5,077 nucleotides of DNA from Cyclobacteriaceae bacterium (lineage in GTDB: Bacteria > Bacteroidota > Bacteroidia > Cytophagales > Cyclobacteriaceae). Each line of letters starts with the position of its first letter. The first letter of the stretch is position 1. Under the pieces are notes generated by a model that saw only the letters and a list, made by a program, of their open reading frames with translations, was not told the DNA's origin and did not search any database. The stretch covers positions 1-5,077 of the forward strand of contig JABFSY010000073.1 in assembly GCA_013140395.1 (NCBI GenBank). The letters run 5' to 3'. Below are positions 1-5,077 of this stretch, one piece after another. Both the position numbers and the translations under genes were made by a program.

Positions 1-1622
1 GCATCCACCCGTCCAAAGCCGGTACCTTTTATAAATGTGAAATGGTGGCCCATACCCGCTAGGGTCAAGCTATCCTTTTCATTGAGCGCATCTTTTTCTG
101 GAAGAATGGCATCAGGCAGCCATTGACTGTGCAGGCGCTTTGCGTTTACGGCTTCCTGCATTGTCATATCAAACTCAATCACATTCAAGATGGCTTGAAA
201 AACCCCCGTGATGATTTTGGTGCCACCGGGCGTTCCGACCACCATGAAGAGCTTTCCATCTTTTTCAACAATGGTGGGCGACATTGCACTGAGCATTCTT
301 TTATTTGGTTCGATTTTGTTCGCGGCACCACCAATGGCTCCATACATGTTTGGTACTCCGGGCTTCATACTGAAATCATCCATTTCATTGTTCATAAAAA
401 ATCCTGAGCCATCCACGACCACAAAGGAGCCGAACCAACCATTTAAGGTAGTTGTAACCGCAACAGCGTTGCCGTTTGGATCAACGATTGAGAAGTGTGT
501 TGTTTCTTCTGATTCATAGCCCGGGATGGAGCCTGATTTAACTTCTGAACTAGGCGTAGCCTTTTCAGGATTAAAGGATTTCATCCGTTCGTTGATATAA
601 TCCTGAGACAACATTTCCGTGCTTGGCACTTTGAAAAAATCAGGATCACCTAAAAACTTGGCACGGTCTGCAAATACTCTTCGTTCAGCCTCAGTCATCA
701 AGTGAATTGCTTTTACCGAATGAAAGCCCCATTCTTTAATAGGATATTTCTCAACCGATTTAAGCAGTTGCAAGAGACAGATCCCACCGCTTGACGAAGG
801 TGGCATCGATATAACTTTGTAATCCTTGTAGTTTGAAATCAACGGTTCACGCCAGGAAGAATGATAGTTTTTTAAATCCTCTAGTTTGATCAATCCTTTG
901 CCACGTTTCATTTCAGCCACGAGGTTCTCTGCCGTTTTTCCCTCATAGAATCCTGCCCGTCCATTGTCGCGAATTAGTTCTAACGTTGCTGCCATCGCCT
1001 CCCAACGAATGGTATCTCCACTTTTCCAATTATCTCTTATGAGAAAAGCTGGCTTCACTGAATTGTATTTTTCGAGATTTTCCTTTGCCTGATTGAACCA
1101 ACTTGCTTCACGTTCGGTAAGAGGAAATCCCTTTTTTACCAGATCGATGGCTGGTTGAACCAGGTCTTGCCAGGGTAAAGTGCCAAATTTCTTATGCGCC
1201 TCTACCATCCCATCTACTGAGCCTGGCACACCGGAAGCCAAGTGGCCCTTTAAACTTAAATCAGGAATGACCTCACCCTTTTTATCCAAATACATATTGG
1301 TGGTCGCGGCAGCCGGTGCCTTTTCACGAAAGTCTAGTGTAGCCGTTGTCCCATCCTTTAATCGTACCACCATAAAGCCTCCTCCGCCAATATTTCCTGC
1401 GGCCGGAAAAACGACTGAAAGAGCCAGGTGGGTGGCAATGGCCGCATCGACAGCATTTCCTCCTTTTTTCATAATGGCAACCCCCACCTCTGAAGCTAAC
1501 GGATGTGCCGAAACAACCATCGCGGAATCTGCAATTACTCCTGTTATCCGCGGTTGATCTTCTTTTGGTTTTTGACACGCAACGAGCAGAGAGGTGACTA
1601 GTAAGAAATACAGGCTCTTCAT
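1..1622 (-). CDS. ggt: Gamma-glutamyltransferase (gamma-glutamyltranspeptidase) lipoprotein precursor, C-terminus cut by window edge
   Basis: This enzyme hydrolyses or transfers the gamma-glutamyl group of glutathione and related compounds. It is an Ntn-hydrolase made as a proenzyme that cuts itself into large and small subunits. The reading frame starts at ATG 1622-1620 and stays open for 540 codons to the left edge; relative to E. coli GGT (about 580 aa) some 20-30 residues are missing, including the expected DPR-type tail. A signal peptide ends in a lipobox (LLVAC, Cys16), so the protein should be lipid-anchored rather than free in the periplasm. Landmarks are GNAVDAA, NIGGGGF (77-83), DFRE with Arg99 (E. 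coli Arg114), PSSSGG, the TTHFS nucleophile motif with Thr374 (E. coli Thr391), NNEMDDF with Asp416 (Asp433), a lid-loop segment [14 protein letters not shown] and GTPGG (Gly466-Gly467, oxyanion hole). From Thr374 to Gly467 the numbering stays exactly 17 below E. coli, so there are no indels there. Position 446 is Ala where E. coli has Ser463. The gene is divergent from a TetR-family regulator. Confidence 0.96.
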   Translation of the reverse strand, partial: MKSLYFLLVTSLLVACQKPKEDQPRITGVIADSAMVVSAHPLASEVGVAIMKKGGNAVDAAIATHLALSVVFPAAGNIGGGGFMVVRLKDGTTATLDFREKAPAAATTNMYLDKKGEVIPDLSLKGHLASGVPGSVDGMVEAHKKFGTLPWQDLVQPAIDLVKKGFPLTEREASWFNQAKENLEKYNSVKPAFLIRDNWKSGDTIRWEAMAATLELIRDNGRAGFYEGKTAENLVAEMKRGKGLIKLEDLKNYHSSWREPLISNYKDYKVISMPPSSSGGICLLQLLKSVEKYPIKEWGFHSVKAIHLMTEAERRVFADRAKFLGDPDFFKVPSTEMLSQDYINERMKSFNPEKATPSSEVKSGSIPGYESEETTHFSIVDPNGNAVAVTTTLNGWFGSFVVVDGSGFFMNNEMDDFSMKPGVPNMYGAIGGAANKIEPNKRMLSAMSPTIVEKDGKLFMVVGTPGGTKIITGVFQAILNVIEFDMTMQEAVNAKRLHSQWLPDAILPEKDALNEKDSLTLAGMGHHFTFIKGTGFGRVD

Positions 1623-1677
1623 GGATTTAGATTTTGGTTTTGTAGTTTAAATGTATTATTTCGGATCGAACTTTACT
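1623..1677. promoter_or_regulatory. Divergent ggt/tetR promoter-operator region (tentative)
   Basis: The two divergent genes are separated by 55 bases if the regulator starts at 1678, or 28 bases if it starts at 1651. Promoters for both must lie here or inside the genes. On the minus strand, 1655-1648 reads TACATTTA, one mismatch from the Bacteroidota -7 consensus TAnnTTTG, but no matching -33 TTTG is seen. On the plus strand TTTTG at 1632-1636 lies 20 bases before TATTTCGG (1657-1664), a weak -33/-7 pair. A short inverted repeat, TTCG-GAT-CGAA at 1660-1670, could be an operator half-site pair, but 4-base arms are easily found by chance. No Shine-Dalgarno sequence precedes either start, as is usual in this phylum. 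Individual boxes are speculative; only the divergent arrangement is firm. Confidence 0.35.
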
Positions 1678-2307
1678 ATGAGTCTACGAAAAGAAAAAGC
1701 AGCCATCTTAAAACTGGCCATATTGGATCACACCATCAAAATGATTGGAACTAAATCGTTTGACAAAATTCATGTCGATGAGATTTGCAAGAAAACAAAA
1801 ATATCTAAAGTAACTCTCTTTAAGTACTTTCCACAAAAGGAAGATCTGCTACTGTACTATTTTAGAGTCTGGAGTTTAAGGCGCTTAGTGGAGCTAAAGG
1901 AGAAGCCGCGGGAAGGGCTGGCCGGTATTCAATATTTGTTTGATAAAATTAGTGAGGACTTTGAAGCTCATCCAGGCATTATATTAAGTTGGGTGGGCTA
2001 TCTCTCGGATATGGGACGAACGATAAAACCATTTCCGCTGAAAGCCGAAGAGAAAAAATTGTTGTTTCCAGAGGTTAAAGACATTCAGTTGATTGAGTTG
2101 CAATCGCTGGATCAAATGATCGAGAAGTTTTCTTTGGAGGCTATCTTCAAGAAGGAAATAACCAAAACAACATCTACCCGCGATATAACCAACGCATTTA
2201 TGGCGCTCTTCTATGGGTCGATCATTAATGCATACATCAATCAGGTAAACCCAGCCAAGATGTTTTTTCGTAAGAATGTGGAGACGCTGCTAAAAGGGTT
2301 GAGCTAA
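1678..2307 (+). CDS. TetR/AcrR-family transcriptional regulator
   Basis: This is a predicted one-component DNA-binding repressor that would respond to a small ligand. Using Met at 1678 the protein is 209 aa, a normal TetR-family length. Residues about 8-58 match the TetR helix-turn-helix domain: a first helix (AAILKLAILDHTIKMIG), then FDKIHVDEICKKTKISKVTLFKYFPQKEDLL, the family pattern of I-x-V-x-x-I followed by S-K-x-T-L-F-x-Y-F and KEDLL. The C-terminal 150 residues are helical and unlike any ligand-binding domain I can name, so the ligand is unknown. An in-frame ATG at 1651 would add nine residues (MYYFGSNFT); I prefer 1678 because MSLRKEK begins just before the first HTH helix and because 1651 would leave only 28 bases for two divergent promoters. 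Neither start has a Shine-Dalgarno sequence. By position the likely targets are its own gene and the divergent ggt; this is inference. Confidence 0.9.
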   Translation: MSLRKEKAAILKLAILDHTIKMIGTKSFDKIHVDEICKKTKISKVTLFKYFPQKEDLLLYYFRVWSLRRLVELKEKPREGLAGIQYLFDKISEDFEAHPGIILSWVGYLSDMGRTIKPFPLKAEEKKLLFPEVKDIQLIELQSLDQMIEKFSLEAIFKKEITKTTSTRDITNAFMALFYGSIINAYINQVNPAKMFFRKNVETLLKGLS

Positions 2308-2345
2308 CAACCGCTACTTCATTCGGGTTGCCTTTATTCTTTTTC
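2308..2345 (+). terminator. Possible terminator after the TetR-family gene, overlapping the convergent gene's end
   Basis: Directly after the TAA stop, CAACC (2308-2312) can pair with GGTTG (2326-2330), extendable by a G-C pair if one G is bulged, and it is followed by a T-rich tract (2333-2345, including five T in a row at 2340-2344). The stem is short and the loop is 13 bases, so it would be weak. It lies over the last codons of the convergent small lipoprotein gene, whose stop is at 2316-2314. In the opposite direction there is no T-run after the hairpin, so it would serve only the regulator's transcript. Confidence 0.3.
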
Positions 2346-2502
2346 GCTCAAGCAAACGAATATGCCGATTGCCGATCGGGATGTCGATGCGGTACTTGTT
2401 TCCTTTTGCCCATACGTGATGATAGCGGGGCTTGACCACCTTTTTGCCAGATGATGAAGCGCATGCAGAGAATAGTAGTAAAAGAATAAGGGCGTATTTC
2501 AC
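2314..2502 (-). CDS. Small, highly basic predicted lipoprotein of unknown function
   Basis: A 62-codon frame starts at GTG (2502-2500), with no upstream in-frame ATG before a stop codon. The product begins with a short signal peptide, MKYALILLLLFSAC, ending in a plausible lipobox (Phe-Ser-Ala-Cys14; Phe at -3 is less usual than Leu). The mature part would be 49 residues with 15 Lys/Arg against only 2 acidic residues, plus three His, so it is strongly cationic. The middle reads HHVWAKGNKYRIDIPIGNRH, which could form a small beta-hairpin. I do not recognise a family. It is convergent with the TetR-family gene, 6 bases apart, and lies 66 bases downstream of the TPR-like gene on the same strand, so it may be the last gene of that transcript. 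Cys at the right spot after a hydrophobic core supports a real gene, but the small size, GTG start and lack of a ribosome binding site leave doubt. Confidence 0.62.
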   Translation of the reverse strand: MKYALILLLLFSACASSSGKKVVKPRYHHVWAKGNKYRIDIPIGNRHIRLLERKRIKATRMK

Positions 2503-2568
2503 TAAATATTAAAGCATTAAAAATAAACACTTTTTTTGATAGTCAGAGGAAATAGCCTCCTTTTGATC
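2503..2568 (-). other. AT-rich gap between the TPR-like gene and the small lipoprotein gene
   Basis: On the minus strand this leader contains an AAGGAGG (2563-2557) with no start codon at a suitable distance, a 4-base GAGG/CCTC hairpin (2559-2546), and TATTTTTA about 20 bases before the GTG, which resembles the phylum's -7 box with one mismatch but lacks a -33 partner. The lipoprotein gene could thus be read through from upstream or have its own weak promoter; the sequence does not decide. Confidence 0.25.
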
Positions 2569-3198
2569 TTATTCCCTACAGCCTTTTAGCATCGCTTCGT
2601 TATGCTCTTGTCCCCAATACGGTTTGCGTATATCATTCTTGCTTTCGGTCTTAAAGTACTCTTCCGCTTTTTCGAAATAGATGAGTGCGTTTTTTTTGCC
2701 GCCTCCATATGTTTCGGGAGTATAGAACTTACTGATGCCTTCGATGTAATAGATTCTGGGATTTTCTTTGCGAAGTTGTTTGGCCTTGCGTAGGTTGGCA
2801 TTGTACACTTCCATGTGTTTTTGCCACGCCTCGGGATCGAGTCCAATGCGATTGCTCGAGATCATCGCCAGTAGTGCGTAGACTTCATCGTTCTCGGCAG
2901 CACCGTTTTCTTTAGCTGCCTCTAAACTCTTTTCCGCTTCGTTAAAAAACTGAGCTTTCTTCGCTACGTCCGTCTCAGTAGCACCGGCTATTGTTTTGGC
3001 ATAGGCGGCATAGTAATGCGATACCCAATCGGTATTCCACTTTTTGGCAATCAGATCAAAGCGATTGACTGCAGCCATCATGGCGGTACGATCTCCCGGG
3101 TTAAACTGACGTAGTGTTGTTTGAATTGCTTCTTCGATTGTTTGCGCGTGAGCTTTCGAAGTGAGCGCGAGAAATAGTAAGATCATTAGCTTTTTCAT
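2569..3198 (-). CDS. Secreted TPR-like helical protein, probable partner of the upstream TonB-dependent receptor
   Basis: The 209-aa product has a clear Sec signal peptide (MKK, a hydrophobic core, then AHA|Q with predicted cleavage after Ala18), so it should act in the periplasm. The mature protein is almost all helical. Two stretches look like tetratricopeptide-type helix pairs: residues about 80-115 (FFNEAEKSLEAAKE followed by EVYALLAMIS) and about 131-183 (LRKAKQLRKENPRIYYIEG, then TPETYGGGKKNALIYFEKAEEYF). The P-x-x-Y-GGG-KK-x-A...FEKA segment and a C-terminal PYWGQEHNEAMLKGC segment stand out as probable family signatures. No catalytic motif is visible; a scaffold or binding role is likely. 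ATG at 3198-3196 fits the signal peptide, with an AT-rich leader and no Shine-Dalgarno sequence. The gene follows the receptor gene by 53 bases on the same strand, with no terminator seen between them, so cotranscription is likely. A run of eight A (coding strand) lies in the GGGKKN codons. Confidence 0.88.
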   Translation of the reverse strand: MKKLMILLFLALTSKAHAQTIEEAIQTTLRQFNPGDRTAMMAAVNRFDLIAKKWNTDWVSHYYAAYAKTIAGATETDVAKKAQFFNEAEKSLEAAKENGAAENDEVYALLAMISSNRIGLDPEAWQKHMEVYNANLRKAKQLRKENPRIYYIEGISKFYTPETYGGGKKNALIYFEKAEEYFKTESKNDIRKPYWGQEHNEAMLKGCRE

Positions 3199-3251
3199 TG
3201 TGTTGAGTGGTTAAATTGAATATTGATTTGTTTGGCGGTTGCTTACATGTT
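3199..3251 (-). other. Short intercistronic gap between receptor and TPR-like genes
   Basis: These 53 bases hold no convincing hairpin with a T-run and no good TAnnTTTG promoter box on the minus strand. The A/C-rich leader just before the ATG (ACTCAACACA) is the kind of unstructured leader common in this phylum. The gap therefore supports transcription of both genes as one unit. Confidence 0.45.
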
Positions 3252-5077
3252 TTAAAGTTCATCTCGGTTAAAGGCAGAGAGCGAAAAATTCATTCCCACA
3301 AAAACGGAGCGGTAGAGTGCAGGCTCGATCGGAAACCGCTGAGTGCCATCGGTCGAATAGCGATAACCAAAAATATTCTTGCGATTGGTCACATTATCTA
3401 CACCTGCATAGAACACCGCAAACACTTTTTTGATGGTTGTAACATAGCTTATATTCAAAGAGATGTTTTCGAAATGCGGCACACGATCATTCAGAAACTC
3501 AGCACTGTTGGGGTTGTAGTAAGGCCTGCCTGTAACGAAGGTGTAGGTGGCCGCTATGTTTACTTTCAGTGGTTCAATAAAGTACTTAGCGATCACATTA
3601 AGGTTGTGATCAGATATGAAAGTGGGCGTGGCACTGGTAGTAAAATTTTCAAAGAGACGCTGGGTGTCTACCCAACTGTATGAAACCCAGTAGTCGAGGT
3701 TCTCCACCAATTTGCGATCGCGCCAGAAGACATCGATGCCCTGTGCGAAGCCATTTCCGGAATTGTCAATGTCACCCGAGATGAATCGAAAGGCATTTGG
3801 ATTAAAGGGTGCGTTCAACTCTCTCACCAGACGATCATATGATTTGTAATACCCTTCTACACGAAACGTTTGCTTGTCTGTAATCCATTGATAGTTGGCG
3901 ATGTAGTGGATTGCCCGCTGGAAACTTGCCAACTTGTTAGCGAGCAGATATCGGCTATTCGGATTCTGGTAGAAGACGCCACTGGCAATGGATACCTGAC
4001 TTTGTTTACCAACTTTGTAAGCGGCCGAGATGCGGGGGCTGAGGGCAAACTCGTTTAGCAGATCGCTGTGCTCTCCACGCAGGCCGGACTTCACACCAAA
4101 TTTGCGGGAAGGTTTCCACTCAAGCTCTGTGTAGATGGCTGTTTGTGTTTCGTCAAATCCTGAGTTGAACGTATCAAAGTTTCGCTTTACAGTAAACCGT
4201 TGCCACTCTACTCCGGAAAGGAGTTGAAGATTGTTGTTGATTTCAAAACCTAACTCCGTCCGGCCTTGCAAACGCCATTCTTCCGTTTTAGAAGGAGTTG
4301 CTCCGAAGTTGATGTCATCTACATTTCTACCGAACGAAACAGCCGAGAAGGAATACAATTTGCTGTTTATGTTTTGGAGATAAGAAGCATTGGAGTAGGT
4401 ATTGCTGTTTTTTATTCCAAAACGAAAACGTTGACTCGCGTTATTGATGTCGGGTATCTCTGTTCCGCTGCTAAATCCACCATGACTAACCAGCAACTTG
4501 AAAAGACTTTTATCTCCGTTTTTGTGTACCCATCGCGTTGAGCCAGATAAACCCTCCGGTGCTTTATAGAAATCGAAATTGGTGTTGGCCAGATTATAGA
4601 ATGGAGCCACGTTGATATAACTTCCCGTTAACTCCAACGAATTTTTTCCAAACACTTTTGCCACTGAGCCAAATAGCCCCGACATGTTAAGGCCAACATT
4701 CACGTTGCTTTTTGCAGGCATGTCGTTGGTGCTTAATTCCAGCACAGACGACAACGCCTGACCATACCGTACACTGTAACCACCGCTGCTAAATGAGGTG
4801 CCTTTGAATTGAAAAGGAGAGAAGCGACTTCGTTGGGCAATGCCGGGTACATCACTAGTAAAGAAGTTTTGCACAATCATGCCGTCAATGATCACATTTG
4901 CCTCGCTGGCATCACCACCGCGCACAAACAAGCCTGTCTGTTCGCCCACGCGTGTGGTGCCAGGAAGAGTTTGTATAGCGCCAATAATATCACCAGCTGC
5001 ACCAGCCGTAGTTACAATATCTAACGGGCGAAGTACTGCAACTTTGCGATCGTTGGTAGCTTCAATAGTTCCTGCAG
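3252..5077 (-). CDS. TonB-dependent outer-membrane receptor, N-terminus beyond window edge
   Basis: The frame is open from the right edge (first full codon 5075-5073) to TAA at 3254-3252, giving 607 residues. A GTG at 4949 is an internal Val codon, not the start: the frame continues upstream through a typical plug sequence. Residues 1-125 or so are the end of the N-terminal region and the plug: GTIEATNDRK, VLRPLDIVTT, GDIIGAIQTLPG, GLFVRGGDASEANVIIDGM, then FSSGGYSVRYGQALSSVLEL. The rest is a 22-strand-type barrel rich in alternating aromatic residues, ending in RSVFVGMNFSLSAF plus a short NRDEL tail. Such receptors move a ligand across the outer membrane using energy from TonB-ExbB-ExbD. The missing part should hold the signal peptide, TonB box and perhaps a carboxypeptidase-like regulatory domain. 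The substrate cannot be told. No SusD-type partner is seen downstream, which argues against a SusCD glycan system; the next gene is the TPR-like protein. Confidence 0.95.
   Translation of the reverse strand, partial: AGTIEATNDRKVAVLRPLDIVTTAGAAGDIIGAIQTLPGTTRVGEQTGLFVRGGDASEANVIIDGMIVQNFFTSDVPGIAQRSRFSPFQFKGTSFSSGGYSVRYGQALSSVLELSTNDMPAKSNVNVGLNMSGLFGSVAKVFGKNSLELTGSYINVAPFYNLANTNFDFYKAPEGLSGSTRWVHKNGDKSLFKLLVSHGGFSSGTEIPDINNASQRFRFGIKNSNTYSNASYLQNINSKLYSFSAVSFGRNVDDINFGATPSKTEEWRLQGRTELGFEINNNLQLLSGVEWQRFTVKRNFDTFNSGFDETQTAIYTELEWKPSRKFGVKSGLRGEHSDLLNEFALSPRISAAYKVGKQSQVSIASGVFYQNPNSRYLLANKLASFQRAIHYIANYQWITDKQTFRVEGYYKSYDRLVRELNAPFNPNAFRFISGDIDNSGNGFAQGIDVFWRDRKLVENLDYWVSYSWVDTQRLFENFTTSATPTFISDHNLNVIAKYFIEPLKVNIAATYTFVTGRPYYNPNSAEFLNDRVPHFENISLNISYVTTIKKVFAVFYAGVDNVTNRKNIFGYRYSTDGTQRFPIEPALYRSVFVGMNFSLSAFNRDEL

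Noticed and set aside
208..519. 103-codon open frame on the plus strand, and an overlapping 94-codon frame from 123
   Set aside because: Both are antisense to the ggt region encoding the TTHFS and GTPGG motifs, so they are shadows of that conserved sequence.
1180..1578. Plus-strand 125-codon frame (1180-1557) and minus-strand 84-codon frame (1324-1578) over the ggt 5' end
   Set aside because: The true frame encodes GNAVDAA, NIGGGGF and DFRE motifs of GGT; the others are alternative frames of the same DNA with low-complexity products.
2348..2530. 60-codon minus-strand frame with an ATG start overlapping the small lipoprotein
   Set aside because: The overlapping frame 2314-2502 has a signal peptide and lipobox, whereas this one has no signal or domain and begins in the AT-rich gap.
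2557..2563. AAGGAGG on the minus strand as a ribosome binding site
   Set aside because: No ATG, GTG or TTG lies at a workable distance downstream; the lipoprotein's GTG is over 50 bases away, and genes of this phylum rarely depend on such sites.
3207..3683. 158-codon open frame on the plus strand
   Set aside because: It lies wholly antisense to the 3' end of the TonB-dependent receptor gene, its product has no recognisable signal or domain, and the receptor frame is clearly the coding one.
4947..4949. GTG at 4949-4947 as the start of the TonB-dependent receptor
   Set aside because: The frame is open upstream to the window edge and encodes the rest of the plug motif (GDIIGAIQTLPGTTR), so this codon is an internal Val.
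1..5077. Mobile elements, CRISPR arrays, tRNA or rRNA genes, riboswitches
   Set aside because: No direct-repeat arrays, terminal inverted repeats, transposase or integrase motifs, or recognisable structured RNA were seen on either strand.

Overview
The window looks like a chromosomal segment of a member of the Bacteroidota, probably a Cytophagales-type organism. The assignment rests on four things seen here. There is a long TonB-dependent receptor of the style typical of that phylum (plug with GDIIGAIQTLPG and LFVRGG). There are two predicted lipoproteins. Leaders are AT-rich and lack a usable Shine-Dalgarno sequence. Spacing between genes is short, with moderate GC content. The species cannot be named from the sequence.

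Layout. Positions 1-1622 (minus strand) hold a nearly complete gamma-glutamyltransferase (ggt) made as a lipoprotein; its last few tens of codons run off the left edge. A short intergenic stretch separates it from a divergent TetR-family regulator on the plus strand (1678-2307, or 1651-2307 with an upstream start). The regulator is convergent with a tiny, very basic predicted lipoprotein (2314-2502, minus), with only 6 bases between the two stop codons. Next, both on the minus strand, come a secreted alpha-helical TPR-like protein (2569-3198) and a TonB-dependent outer-membrane receptor (3252 to the right edge) whose N-terminus lies beyond the window.

How the parts fit. Transcription on the minus strand runs receptor, then TPR-like protein (53-base gap), then possibly the small basic lipoprotein (66-base gap). 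This resembles a small uptake cassette in which the periplasmic and lipid-anchored proteins serve the receptor; its substrate cannot be read from the sequence. The ggt/tetR pair is a separate divergent unit: the regulator probably controls itself, ggt, or both. GGT would cleave glutathione or other gamma-glutamyl compounds outside the cytoplasm, and its amino-acid products could be recovered by the cell. No link between the two units can be shown.

I found no rRNA, tRNA, CRISPR array, insertion sequence, integrase or attachment site. The strongest candidates for a second look are a Ser-to-Ala change at a substrate-binding position of an otherwise canonical GGT, a possible surface-export signal on that GGT, and the uncharacterised receptor/TPR/basic-lipoprotein cassette.
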